Positions 51,917 through 60,651 are shown, counted from the first letter of the stretch. The stretch is DNA of 64,000 nt from Streptomyces sp. Alt3 (GCF_030719215.1 NZ_CP120983.1:3658001-3722000), one strand, 5' to 3'. A program made the numbers and translations. The notes: generated by a model not told the origin, from the sequence alone.

Positions 51917-52249
51917 CTAACCGAGTGATGTGTGATTAGGACACTGCCTTGACACGTCCAGAGTGTCCGAGACCCGTCAACCGTCCTCGGCCGCGGGTCC
52001 GTCTGCGTACGCCGGGGACACGGAGGGAGGGCCGGTGAGCCCGCCGGGACGGCTTCGTCGCTGGTGGGGCGGCCTGTGCCGATCGGCCGACGGCTCCTGC
52101 CCTCGTTTTTATGCTCCCCCGGCACCGGCCGCGCCGGGGGGCGTGCGGCCGGCGGACGCGCGGGCGTTCCGCGCCTCCGCCGAAGGGGGCCGGACCTGGT
52201 GGCGGTCCGCCGGGACCCGGTGAAGGGTCCCGACGCGGCGGCCCGGGTG
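51917..52249. other. Gene-free region between two minus-strand genes
   Basis: It carries the promoter of the DoxX-like gene (lower-GC patch about 51915-51960) and two hairpins: 52116-52123 with 52133-52140, and 52211-52218 with 52225-52232. Either could end transcripts of the upstream rRNA methyltransferase gene. No coding frame is convincing. Confidence 0.45.
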
Positions 52250-53206
52250 TCACGCCCGGCGGCGTGCCACTTCGTAGAGGACGATGCCGGCGGCGACACC
52301 GGCGTTCAGGGATTCGGCACCGCCGGGCATGGAGATCCGGACCCGGTAGTCGCAGGTCTCGCCGACCAGACGGCCCAGGCCCTTGCCCTCGCTGCCGATG
52401 ACGATGACGACGGGGCCCTCCAGCGCCTCCAGGTCCTCGACGGTGTGCTCGCCGTCCGCCGCGAGGCCGACGACGGTGAGGCCGGCCTTCTGGTAGCCCT
52501 CCAGGGCGCGGGTCAGGTTGGTGACGCGCGAGACGGGCGTACGGGCCGCGGTGCCCGCCGAGGACTTCCACGCTCCGGCCGTCATACCGGCCGCACGACG
52601 CTCGGGGACGACGACGCCGTGGCCGCCGAAGGCGGAGACGGACCGCACGATCGCGCCGAGGTTGCGGGGGTCGGTGACGCCGTCGAGTGCGACGATCAGC
52701 GGGTCCTCGTTGTTGTCGTACGCGGCGGAGGTGAGGTCTTCCGGGTGCGCGTACTCGTACGGCGGGACCTGGAGGACGAGGCCCTGGTGGTTCAGGCCGT
52801 TCGTCATCCGGTCGAGCTCGGGGCGCGGGGCCTCCATGAGGTTGATGTTGCCGCGCTCGCCGGCGAGCTGGAGGGCCTCGCGGACCCGCTCGTCGTTGTC
52901 GATGTACTGCTGGACGTAGAGGGTGGTCGCGGGGACGCCGTCGCGCAGCGCCTCGAAGACCGGGTTGCGGCCGACGACCATCTCCGACGTGCCCTTGACG
53001 CCACCGCGGCGCGGGGCGGGGCGGCGGGCCGCGGCCTGCTTGGCCTGGGCGTTCGCCACCCTGTTCTTCTTGTGTCCCTTGCGGGCGGAGGCGGGCGGCG
53101 TCGGTCCCTTGCCTTCGAGAGCACGGCGTCGGTTACCGCCGCTGCCGACCTGCATGCCCTTCTTGTTGGACGTGCGGCGGTTCCTGCGCTGGCTGTTCCC
53201 GGCCAT
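52250..53206 (-). CDS. rlmB: TrmH/SpoU-family 23S rRNA 2'-O-methyltransferase, RlmB-like
   Basis: A 318-residue SPOUT methyltransferase. The basic N-terminal 75 residues are disordered and RNA-binding. A substrate-binding domain (VVGRNPVFEALRDGVPA) is followed by the trefoil-knot domain with LDGVTDPRNLGAIVRSVSAFG, VVIVIGSEGKGLG and ISMPGGAESLNAGVAAGI. These motifs fit the RlmB group that methylates a guanosine in 23S rRNA. The exact base modified is inferred. cysS lies upstream on the same strand but behind a hairpin. Confidence 0.87.
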   Translation of the reverse strand: MAGNSQRRNRRTSNKKGMQVGSGGNRRRALEGKGPTPPASARKGHKKNRVANAQAKQAAARRPAPRRGGVKGTSEMVVGRNPVFEALRDGVPATTLYVQQYIDNDERVREALQLAGERGNINLMEAPRPELDRMTNGLNHQGLVLQVPPYEYAHPEDLTSAAYDNNEDPLIVALDGVTDPRNLGAIVRSVSAFGGHGVVVPERRAAGMTAGAWKSSAGTAARTPVSRVTNLTRALEGYQKAGLTVVGLAADGEHTVEDLEALEGPVVIVIGSEGKGLGRLVGETCDYRVRISMPGGAESLNAGVAAGIVLYEVARRRA

Positions 53207-53251
53207 GACCTACCTGTTTCGTTGCTTCAGAAAAACGTCGTCAAGTGAAAG

Positions 53252-53279
53252 TGTGCCGCCCGGACAGCCGGGCGGCACA
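53252..53279. terminator. Hairpin between cysS and rlmB
   Basis: A perfect 12-bp stem (53252-53263 with 53268-53279) and a 4-base loop lie 34 bases past the cysS stop. It may separate or attenuate the two minus-strand genes. Confidence 0.75.
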
Positions 53280-53312
53280 TTTGCGCTGCTCACGCATGGT
53301 GCGAAGGTCCGC

Positions 53313-54713
53313 TCAGCGAGGTCCGAGCGTCCAGCGCGGTCCGGTGGGGCTGTCCTCGATGACGAGGCCGGACTGGTTGAGCTGGTCGCGGATCGCGTCG
53401 GCGGCGGGCCAGTCCTTGCGTTCGCGGGCGGACTGCCGCTGGTCGAGGACGAGCCGTACGAGGGTGTCGACGACGCCGTGCAGGTCCTCGCCGCGGTCGC
53501 TCTCGCCCGCCCAGTGGGGGTCGAGGGGGTCGAGCCCGAGGACTCCGAGCATCGCGCGCACCTCGGCGAGGCGGGCGACGGCGGCTTCCTTGTCGTCGGC
53601 GGCGAGGGCGGAGTTGCCCTGCCGGACGGCGGTGTGGATGATCGCGAGCGCCTGCGGGACACCGAGGTCGTCGTCCATGGCCTCGGCGAACGCGGGCGGT
53701 ACCTCGACGGCGGCCTCGACCGGCCCGCCGGCCTTCTCCACCACGCGCTGGACGAAGCCCTCGATCCGCGCGAACGCGGACTCGGCCTCGCGCAGGGCCT
53801 CCTCGCTGTACTCGATCATCGACCGGTAGTGCGGGGTGCCGAGGTAGTAGCGGAGGACGATCGGGCGCCACTGCTTCACCATGTCGGCGACCAGCACGGA
53901 GTTGCCCAGGGACTTCGACATCTTCTCGCCGGACAGGGTGACCCAGCCGTTGTGCACCCAGTACTTCGCGAATTCGTCGCCGAAGGCCTTGGCCTGGGCG
54001 ATCTCGTTCTCGTGGTGCGGGAAGATCAGGTCGATACCGCCGCCGTGGATGTCGAAGGCGGTGCCGAGGTACTTGTGCGCCATCGCGGAGCACTCGAGGT
54101 GCCAGCCGGGACGGCCGCGGCCCCACGGGGTCTCCCAGCTGGGCTCGCCCGGCTTGGCGGACTTCCACATGGCGAAGTCGCGCTTGTCACGCTTGCCGGT
54201 CTCGTTGTCGCCGGACGGCTGGCGCAGGTCGTCGAGGTCCTGGTTGGAGAGCTCCAGATACCCCTCGTACGAGCGGACGTCGAAGTAGACGTTGCCGTCG
54301 GCCGCGTAGGCGTGGCCGCGCTCGATGAGGCCGCGCATCATCTCGACCATCTCGGTGATGTGGCCGGTGGCGCGCGGTTCGTACGTGGGCGGGAGGCAGC
54401 CCAGGGCGTCGTAGCCGTCGTTGAAGGCGCGTTCGTTCTCGTAACCGATGGACCACCAGGGGCGGTTCTGTTCGGCCGACTTGTTGATGATCTTGTCGTC
54501 GATGTCGGTGACATTCCGGATGAACGTCACGTCGTAGCCGCGGTATTCGAACCAGCGGCGCATGATGTCGAAGTTCAGCCCGGACCTGATGTGCCCGATG
54601 TGCGGGGCGGCCTGGACAGTCGCGCCACAGAGGTAGATCGAGACACAGCCCGCTGCGAGCGGGACGAAGTCACGGATCTGCCGGGCGTTGGTGTCATGCA
54701 GGCGAATAGTCAC
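53313..54713 (-). CDS. cysS: Cysteinyl-tRNA synthetase
   Basis: A 466-residue class I synthetase that charges tRNA-Cys. HIGH is in PHIGHIRSGLNFD and KMSKS in GEKMSKSLGN. Zinc ligands are CGATV (N-terminal) and HLECSAMAHKY with the HHENEIAQ histidines, and the anticodon-binding region contains RKDWPAADAIRDQL. Length is normal. The GTG start follows TACCCT by six bases, so the message may be leaderless, although GAGGG also abuts it. Confidence 0.96.
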   Translation of the reverse strand: MTIRLHDTNARQIRDFVPLAAGCVSIYLCGATVQAAPHIGHIRSGLNFDIMRRWFEYRGYDVTFIRNVTDIDDKIINKSAEQNRPWWSIGYENERAFNDGYDALGCLPPTYEPRATGHITEMVEMMRGLIERGHAYAADGNVYFDVRSYEGYLELSNQDLDDLRQPSGDNETGKRDKRDFAMWKSAKPGEPSWETPWGRGRPGWHLECSAMAHKYLGTAFDIHGGGIDLIFPHHENEIAQAKAFGDEFAKYWVHNGWVTLSGEKMSKSLGNSVLVADMVKQWRPIVLRYYLGTPHYRSMIEYSEEALREAESAFARIEGFVQRVVEKAGGPVEAAVEVPPAFAEAMDDDLGVPQALAIIHTAVRQGNSALAADDKEAAVARLAEVRAMLGVLGLDPLDPHWAGESDRGEDLHGVVDTLVRLVLDQRQSARERKDWPAADAIRDQLNQSGLVIEDSPTGPRWTLGPR

Positions 54714-54766
54714 CCCTCAAGGGTAGTGGGCCCGCACCAGTGCCCAGCGCCCCTGTGGAAAACGTG

Positions 54767-56131
54767 TCACAACTGATTGGTGACGGTCCTGCCGGGCTCC
54801 GGCGCACGCCGTCCCGCGGACAGGGTCAGGGCGAGTGCCGCACCCGCCAGGGGGACCGCGGCGAGCACCCCCCACAGGACGGGCCCGGGTGTGTCGAGGA
54901 GTATTCCGGTGGCGGCGCTGCCCACCAGGACGGCGAGGCCCGACACGGAGGACAGGGCTCCCGTGGCGAGCCCGAGGCGGTCGTCGTCGACCAGGTCGGG
55001 CACGAGCCCACGGGCGGCGGGGACCAGCAGCATCTGGCCGATCGTGAGCAGGACGACGAGCGCGGCGCCGGGGAGCAGCCCGGCGGGGCCGCCGGGCGCG
55101 AGGGGCACGGCGGCGAATCCGGCGGCGACGACGGCGAGCCCGGCGACGAGGGCGGTTCGTGGCGCGACGCGGCGGGCGGACCAGCGGGTCAGCGGCAGCT
55201 GCGCGACGACGACGAGCAGGGAGGAGAGTGCGAAGAGTCCGCCGAGCGCGCTCTGGGATCCGGTGGCACGCTCCACCTCGGCCGGCAGGGCGAGGTAGAG
55301 CTGGTTGTAGGAGACGAGGTAGGTGCTGTACACGAGGCAGAGGATGAGGAAGGGCCGGTTGGCGAAGACCTCCCGCGGCAGGACGGTCCGCGTTCCGGCG
55401 GGCCGGACGCGGCGCGGCCGGCGGGGCATGAGGCGGGCGTGTCCGGCGAGTACGCCGACGAAGACCAGCGCCCCTGCCAGGCACGCGGTACGGAAATCGC
55501 CTCCGAGGAGGAGCAGCAGGCTGCCGATGAGGGGGCCGAGGAACGCTCCGGCCTGCCCAGCGGCGGAGAACACGGCCAGTACCTGGGCGCGCGGTGTGCC
55601 GGTCTCGGTCTCGTAGGTGACGGCGGCCCTGGCGGTCTCGGATTCGACGGCGGGTGAGAAGAGGGCGGCGGCGAAGCCGATGAGCAGGACGGCACCGATG
55701 ACGCCGGCGGTGGTTCCGGCCTGGGCGAGCCAGCAGAACCCGGCGATGCGCAGGAAGCAGCCGGTGAGGACGACGGGCCGCGGGCCGTAGCGGTCGGTGA
55801 GGGCTCCGCCGACGACGAAGAGGCCCTGCTGGCTGAAGGTGCGCAGCCCGAGCACGAGTCCTACGAGCCATCCCGCCATGCCGAGCCCGTCGCCGAGGTG
55901 CGTGGCGAGGTAGGGCAGGACGGCGTAGAAGCCGGTGTTGAAGGCGAACTGGGTGGCGGTCAGGAGCCGGAGGTAGGGCCTGAGCTCCGGACCGGTGCCG
56001 GTGCGCGGGGCGCCTGCGGTTCCCGGGGCGCCCGGGGCGCCCGGGGCGCCCGGGGCGCCCGGGGCGCCCGGGGTTCCCGAGGTGCGCGGGGTGTTCGGGG
56101 CGTCCGGGGTGTCCGGGGTGTCCGTCGTCAT
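54767..56131 (-). CDS. MFS exporter
   Basis: A 454-residue major facilitator protein with about 12 helices. The motif between helices 2 and 3 is GGALTDRYGPRPVVLTG. The cytoplasmic N-terminus contains a run of about five Gly-Ala-Pro units encoded by a DNA tandem repeat. Its ATG overlaps the permease stop in ATGA, so it is translated with that gene. In opine-metallophore (cnt-type) loci an MFS protein exports the metallophore whose return is handled by a nickel/peptide-type ABC importer; the arrangement here is similar, but no biosynthesis genes are present. Confidence 0.85.
   Translation of the reverse strand: MTTDTPDTPDAPNTPRTSGTPGAPGAPGAPGAPGAPGTAGAPRTGTGPELRPYLRLLTATQFAFNTGFYAVLPYLATHLGDGLGMAGWLVGLVLGLRTFSQQGLFVVGGALTDRYGPRPVVLTGCFLRIAGFCWLAQAGTTAGVIGAVLLIGFAAALFSPAVESETARAAVTYETETGTPRAQVLAVFSAAGQAGAFLGPLIGSLLLLLGGDFRTACLAGALVFVGVLAGHARLMPRRPRRVRPAGTRTVLPREVFANRPFLILCLVYSTYLVSYNQLYLALPAEVERATGSQSALGGLFALSSLLVVVAQLPLTRWSARRVAPRTALVAGLAVVAAGFAAVPLAPGGPAGLLPGAALVVLLTIGQMLLVPAARGLVPDLVDDDRLGLATGALSSVSGLAVLVGSAATGILLDTPGPVLWGVLAAVPLAGAALALTLSAGRRAPEPGRTVTNQL
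56024..56085. repeat. 9-bp tandem repeat encoding Gly-Ala-Pro
   Basis: About five to six copies of GGGGCGCCC lie near the start of the MFS gene. Each unit adds three residues, so copy-number changes stay in frame. Confidence 0.85.
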
Positions 56132-57840
56132 CGGCGCGTCCTGCCGCGTACGGCAGCCGAGGTCAGCACGGCGAGCGCGCCGAGGCCGGCCAGCGCGGCG
56201 GCGGGGCCGAGGACGGCCCAGGGGGCGCGTTCGGCGTAGGGCATGTTCTCCGAGAGCATGCGTCCCCACTCCGGTGCCGGGGCGGGTGTCCCGAGGCCGA
56301 GGAAGCCGAGGGAGGCGAGCGCCAGGGCGATGGCGGGGACGCGCAGGACCGCGTGGCGTACGACCGGTGGCAGGACGCCCGGCAGGATGTGGCGGCGCAG
56401 CCGGTGCCACGGCCCGGCGCCCAGGGCGAGGGCCACGGTGACGTGCGGAGCGGCGCGTTCCTGGGCGAGCAGCGCGGAGGTGTGGGCGGCGAGCGGTGCC
56501 CAGGCGACGGCGGCGACGGCGACGGCCGCGCCCCAGGCACCCGGGCCGGCGATCCCCGCGACGACGAGGCCGGCCAGGACCGCGGGCAGGGCGTTGGCTG
56601 TCTCGGTGAGGGCTCCGGCGCGGGCCGCTCCGGCGAGTAGGCCGAGGAGCAGCGTCACGGCGCCGACGGCCAGGGCGGTGAGCACGGTGGTGGCCGCGCC
56701 GTGGCCGAGGCGTGCGAGTACGTCGCGGCCCAGGGAGTCGGTGCCCAGCGGATGCGCCGCCGAGGGTGCGGCGAGGCGGACGGCGGCATCGGCGTACAGG
56801 GGGTCGCGCAGCAGGCCGGTGAGGACGACGGCGACGAGGAGCGCGCCCAGCACGACCGCCCCGACGGTCACGGTGCGGCGCGCGGGGAGCTTCGGTGCGA
56901 CGAGCGGGGGCAGGGCGCCGTCGGTCCGTGCGGGGCCGAGCAGGGCCCTGGAGCCGAGCCGGGCCGCGAGTCCGGCGGCGACGCCGAGGAGGAGCAGGAG
57001 CAGGACGCAGGCCTGGAGGACGGGGAGGTCCTGGGCCAGGGCGGCGGCGAGGGCGGTGCCGCCGAGGCCGGGGATGGCGTAGAGCGTCTCGACGGCGACG
57101 GCGCCTCCGGTGAGCCCGACGACGACGAGGCCGATCTGGGGCAGAAGCGCGGGCAGGGCGCGGCGCAGGGCGTGGACGGCGATCCTGCGGGCGGGCATCC
57201 CGTGGGCGGTGGCTGCGCGCGCCCAGGGTTCCGCGAAGACGGCGGGCAGCGCGTCGTCCAGGAGCCGCCCGAGCAGCGCGCCGGCGGGGACACCCATCGC
57301 GAGGGCGGGCAGGACGAACTGGTCGGCGCCGCCCCAGCCGAGGGCGGGGAACCAGCCCAGCTGTACGGCGAGGACGGTGGCCAGCACGGCGGCGAGGAGG
57401 AATTCCGGGAGGGCGGCGAGCACGGCGGCGCCGACGCCCGCCCTGGTGGTGACGAGGCGGCGGTGGGCGCCGCGCCGGAGCGTTCCGTTGGCGAGGGCGA
57501 GTGCCAGGAGGACCGCGACGGCGAGCGAGGCGCCCATGAGGGTGAGTGAGACGCCGAGTGCGGACGTCACGTCGGGGCCGACCGGCTGCCCGGAGACCCA
57601 GGACTCCCCCAGGTCGCCGCGCGGCAGTCCGGACGCCCAGGCACCGAGGACGTGCAGCGGCCCGCCGTCGAGTCCGGTCTCGGCACGGATCGCGTCGAGC
57701 ACGGCCGGCGTGGGCGGACGGTCCGCGTAGCGGGCGTGCAGGATGGTCAGCGCCGGATCGGTACGGGTCAGCCTGGGCAGCAGGCCGATGACGGCCACGA
57801 CGGCCAGGAGCGCACCGAGACGTCCGGCCAGGTACTTCAC
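56128..57840 (-). CDS. Fused two-domain ABC permease (nickel/peptide type, DppB-DppC fusion)
   Basis: A 570-residue membrane protein made of two normally separate permeases. The first half (residues 1-300) is DppB/NikB-like (GLDGGPLHVLGAWASGLPRGDLGES, and ETLYAIPGLGG). The second half (about 320-570) is DppC/NikC-like (AAPSAAHPLGTDSLGRDVLARLGHGA, and GFLGLGTPAPAPEWGRML). Each half should have its own coupling loop for an ATPase. It lies directly downstream of the solute-binding lipoprotein (4-base gap) and overlaps the MFS gene. No ATPase gene follows, which is unusual for this class. Confidence 0.88.
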   Translation of the reverse strand: MKYLAGRLGALLAVVAVIGLLPRLTRTDPALTILHARYADRPPTPAVLDAIRAETGLDGGPLHVLGAWASGLPRGDLGESWVSGQPVGPDVTSALGVSLTLMGASLAVAVLLALALANGTLRRGAHRRLVTTRAGVGAAVLAALPEFLLAAVLATVLAVQLGWFPALGWGGADQFVLPALAMGVPAGALLGRLLDDALPAVFAEPWARAATAHGMPARRIAVHALRRALPALLPQIGLVVVGLTGGAVAVETLYAIPGLGGTALAAALAQDLPVLQACVLLLLLLGVAAGLAARLGSRALLGPARTDGALPPLVAPKLPARRTVTVGAVVLGALLVAVVLTGLLRDPLYADAAVRLAAPSAAHPLGTDSLGRDVLARLGHGAATTVLTALAVGAVTLLLGLLAGAARAGALTETANALPAVLAGLVVAGIAGPGAWGAAVAVAAVAWAPLAAHTSALLAQERAAPHVTVALALGAGPWHRLRRHILPGVLPPVVRHAVLRVPAIALALASLGFLGLGTPAPAPEWGRMLSENMPYAERAPWAVLGPAAALAGLGALAVLTSAAVRGRTRR

Positions 57841-57844
57841 CCGG

Positions 57845-59356
57845 TCACCCGATGCGGGTGTCGGCGGTGATGAGGGTGCGTTCCATCGGGTCGAGTGCGA
57901 CGCCTTCGACCCGGGCTTCGTCGTAGCCCTGGACGAAGCGCTCGTGGACGAGCGGCACGAGCGCGTCGGCGCCCAGGACGGCGGCCTCGGCGGTCATCTC
58001 GGCGCCGTGGCGGGCGTCGGTGGCGCGCAGTGAGGCGGCCTTGTCCACGGCCGCGTCGACGTTCCTGTCGCAGAGCTGGGAGATGTTGAAGCTGCCGTCG
58101 CAGGTGAAGTCGGAGGAGAGGTAGGAGACGGGGTCGGCGGTGTCCAGGAGGGTGTTGCGGGCCTGGATGAACGCGTCGTACTTCCCGGCGAGCGCGTCGG
58201 CCTCCATCTGCGCGTAGTCGCGGACCACCTGCTTGACGGTGAAGCCGCGCTTCTCCAGCTGCTGCTGGACGAGCGTCGCGACTTCGGGGAGTTCGGGCCG
58301 GTTGGTGTAGGTGGCGAGGACGATCTCCTTCGTCTTCGCCACCTCCTCGCGGCTGGCGGACGGGGTGCGTCCGGTGGGTGCGGTGCGCTTGCCGGCGGCC
58401 CAGGGGATGCCGGGGCCGAGCAGTCCCTTCGCGGTGTCCGCGCGGCCCTCGTAGACCCCGTCGACCAGGGCCTCGGAGTCGATGGCCTCGCGGGCGGCGG
58501 CGCGCATGGCCGGGTCGGCGAAGACCCCGTGCTCCGTGTTGAGCGAGAGGCCGTTGGTCCGGGCGGAGGGGAACTCGTGGACGTACGGGTCACCGAGGAG
58601 GGAGGCCTGTGCGATCGGCACGTACTCGGCGACGTCGACGGCCTTCGTGCGCAGCGCGTTGGCGCGGGCGGTGCCGTCGGCGGCGAAGGTGACGTCGACG
58701 CCGGGGGCCTTCGCCTTGTCGCCCCAGTAGTCGGCGTTGCGTTCGAGGGTGGCGGAGACCGCGCCATTCACTCCGGCCAGGGTGAACGGGCCGGTGGCGT
58801 GACCGGCGGGGTTCACCTTGCCGTTCCCGTAGGCGCCGGCGGAGAGGATCGTGAGGGACGGGTTGGCGAGCCGCTGCGGGAGGAGGGGGTCCTCGGCCTT
58901 CGTGACGATCCGTACGGTGTCCGTGCCTGTGGCCGTGGCCGTCAGGGCGGTGTCGGACAGCACGCGGGGCAGCGGGGACGCCTTGCCCGCGGCGGTGAGG
59001 GAGCGGACGACGGCGTCCGCGTCGACCTTCGCGCCGTCCTGGAAGACGGCGTCGCGGAGGGTGAAGGTCCAGGTGGTGGGGTTGTCCTGTTTCCAGGACG
59101 TGGCGAGTGCGGGCCCGGCGGCGCCGTTCCTGTCGAGGGTGGTGAGGCCCTCGATGACGGCGAGCCGGCTGAGGGTGACCGCGTCGTCCCCGTACGGCGA
59201 CATGGCCTGGGCGGGCGGGAAGGCCATGACGACCCGGAGCCGCTGCGCGTCGCCGGACGCCCCGGAGCCGTTCGACGAGGAACAGGCGGCGAGCGGGAGG
59301 AGCAGGGCGGCGGTGGCGGCGGCCACCGGCAGCGGGAAGCGGCGGGACGTAGGCAT
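57845..59356 (-). CDS. Nickel/peptide/opine-type ABC solute-binding lipoprotein
   Basis: A 503-residue family-5 solute-binding protein. The lipoprotein signal is PLPVAAATAALLLPLAAC (lipobox LAAC). The mature part contains VIEGLTTLDRNGAAGPALATSWK, TWTFTLRDAVFQDGAKVDADAVVRSL and NADYWGDKAK, as in NikA, DppA and CntA. A Zur-type box lies 16 bases before the start, so zinc starvation probably induces it and the ligand is likely a metal or metallophore complex. It heads an operon with a fused permease and an MFS exporter. Confidence 0.88.
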   Translation of the reverse strand: MPTSRRFPLPVAAATAALLLPLAACSSSNGSGASGDAQRLRVVMAFPPAQAMSPYGDDAVTLSRLAVIEGLTTLDRNGAAGPALATSWKQDNPTTWTFTLRDAVFQDGAKVDADAVVRSLTAAGKASPLPRVLSDTALTATATGTDTVRIVTKAEDPLLPQRLANPSLTILSAGAYGNGKVNPAGHATGPFTLAGVNGAVSATLERNADYWGDKAKAPGVDVTFAADGTARANALRTKAVDVAEYVPIAQASLLGDPYVHEFPSARTNGLSLNTEHGVFADPAMRAAAREAIDSEALVDGVYEGRADTAKGLLGPGIPWAAGKRTAPTGRTPSASREEVAKTKEIVLATYTNRPELPEVATLVQQQLEKRGFTVKQVVRDYAQMEADALAGKYDAFIQARNTLLDTADPVSYLSSDFTCDGSFNISQLCDRNVDAAVDKAASLRATDARHGAEMTAEAAVLGADALVPLVHERFVQGYDEARVEGVALDPMERTLITADTRIG

Positions 59357-59371
59357 GACGAAGACCCTATA

Positions 59372-59386
59372 TGAAAACGATTATCA
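59372..59386. promoter_or_regulatory. Zur-type box
   Basis: TGAAAACGATTATCA matches 13 of 15 bases of the actinobacterial Zur palindrome TGAAAATGATTTTCA. It overlaps the likely core promoter of the solute-binding lipoprotein and also the stop codon of the upstream GNAT gene. Confidence 0.75.
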
Positions 59387-59995
59387 TCCGATATTTGCGG
59401 TGATCAGCCTGGCCGGAGCGGGCATCGGCAGCTCGAAGTGGATGATGCCCTGACCTCCGTCCGGCAGCGCGCGCTCGTCGCAGACCTCGTGCGCGAGCGA
59501 CCGCCAGAACGGCTCGGCACCCGGCACGGCCGGATCGGTGTGCAGATAGAGCGAGGTGTAGCCGCCCGCCCGCACGGCGAAGTCGCCGAGCTCCCGCACC
59601 AGCATGCGGGCCAGGCCGTGCCTGCGGTGTTCGGGGCGTACGTAGATCCGGCACAGCTGGGCCGTCGCACCGGAGGGGAAGCGGTCGGCCACCCACTGCG
59701 GGTTGGGCGGCGCCTGCGGCCCCCGGTCCCGCACCGCGCCGGTGGCCACGACCTCGCCGTCGCGCACGACGACCATGAGCGTGCAGCGCGCGGGACGCAG
59801 ATAGGCACCATCGAGATCGATGATGTCGGCGTGCCAGCGGGGCACGTAACCCGAGCGCAGGTCGTGGTAGACGGTGTCCAGCATCACGGCCCGCGCGCCG
59901 CCGACGTCCTGCGCGGTGGCCGTCCGCAGGACGTAGCCGTCCGCACCGGCCGGCGCGTCCGGCATCTTCGTCGCCTCGGCGGTCGCGCTCACCAC
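59384..59995 (-). CDS. GNAT-family N-acetyltransferase
   Basis: A 203-residue protein with a GNAT domain. The acetyl-CoA motif is LCRIYVRPEHRRHGLARMLVREL, and GGYTSLYLHTDPAVPGAEPFWRSLA follows. The substrate is unknown. Its stop codon lies inside the Zur box, 27 bases before the solute-binding lipoprotein gene on the same strand, so it might be read into that operon from its own promoter. AGGG lies about ten bases before the GTG start. A 15-bp inverted repeat lies just upstream. Confidence 0.8.
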   Translation of the reverse strand: MVSATAEATKMPDAPAGADGYVLRTATAQDVGGARAVMLDTVYHDLRSGYVPRWHADIIDLDGAYLRPARCTLMVVVRDGEVVATGAVRDRGPQAPPNPQWVADRFPSGATAQLCRIYVRPEHRRHGLARMLVRELGDFAVRAGGYTSLYLHTDPAVPGAEPFWRSLAHEVCDERALPDGGQGIIHFELPMPAPARLITANIG

Positions 59996-60013
59996 TGACG
60001 CTCACCCTCGCTC

Positions 60014-60050
60014 TACGCTGATACGGCACCTCACCTGCCGTCTCAGCGTA
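60014..60050. promoter_or_regulatory. 15-bp inverted repeat upstream of the GNAT gene
   Basis: TACGCTGATACGGCA (60014-60028) is repeated inverted at 60036-60050 with one mismatch and a 7-base loop. It lies 19-55 bases before the GNAT start, where it may be an operator or a leader hairpin. Confidence 0.5.
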
Positions 60051-60071
60051 CGTGCAAGCGATGCGCAATAA

Positions 60072-60126
60072 GGAGGCGGGGCCTCATGGTGCGGCATCCA
60101 CCGCCGCACCATGAGGCCCCGCCTCC
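60072..60126. terminator. Long terminator hairpin after ispF
   Basis: A perfect 24-bp stem (60072-60095 with 60103-60126) and a 7-base loop lie seven bases past the ispF stop on the minus strand. Confidence 0.88.
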
Positions 60127-60132
60127 CCCGCG

Positions 60133-60651
60133 TCAGCCCTCGGCGCGGTAGACCAACGCCGTCGCGATGCCCGCGATGCCCTCGCCCCGGCCGGTGAAGC
60201 CGAGGCCGTCGGACGTGGCGGCGGAGAGCGAGACGGGTGCGCCGATCGCGTCGGACAGCACCTTCTGGGCCTCCTCCCGCCGCTTGCCGATCTTCGGCCG
60301 GAGACCGACGACCTGCACCGCGACGTTGCCGATCCCGAAGCCCTCGGCACGCACGATCCGCGCGGCTTCGGTGAGCAGGGTGACGCCGGACGCTCCCGAC
60401 CACTCCGGGCGGCCGGTACCGAAGTGCCGGCCCAGGTCACCGAGACCCGCGGCGGAGAACAGGGCGTTGCAGGCCGCGTGGGCCACGACGTCCGCATCGG
60501 AGTGTCCGGCGAGGCCGGGGCCCTCGCCCTCCCACAGCAGCCCGGCGCACCAGAGTTCGCGGCCCTCCTCGAAGGCGTGGATGTCGGTCCCGATGCCCAC
60601 GAGCGGGATCACGGGGGCCGGCCGCTGCTGCTTCGCTGTCTCAGAATCCAT
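60133..60651 (-). CDS. ispF: 2-C-methyl-D-erythritol 2,4-cyclodiphosphate synthase
   Basis: A 172-residue enzyme of the MEP isoprenoid pathway. The metal ligands are in GIGTDIHAF (Asp, His) and in GHSDADVVAHAACNAL, with DLGRHFG and the C-terminal ATSDGLGFTGRGEGIA. It forms a trimer that cyclises CDP-methylerythritol phosphate. It overlaps the end of ispD by 11 bases, so the two consecutive-class enzymes are co-translated. The N-terminal 15 residues before VGIGTD are slightly longer than in enteric homologues. Confidence 0.95.
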   Translation of the reverse strand: MDSETAKQQRPAPVIPLVGIGTDIHAFEEGRELWCAGLLWEGEGPGLAGHSDADVVAHAACNALFSAAGLGDLGRHFGTGRPEWSGASGVTLLTEAARIVRAEGFGIGNVAVQVVGLRPKIGKRREEAQKVLSDAIGAPVSLSAATSDGLGFTGRGEGIAGIATALVYRAEG

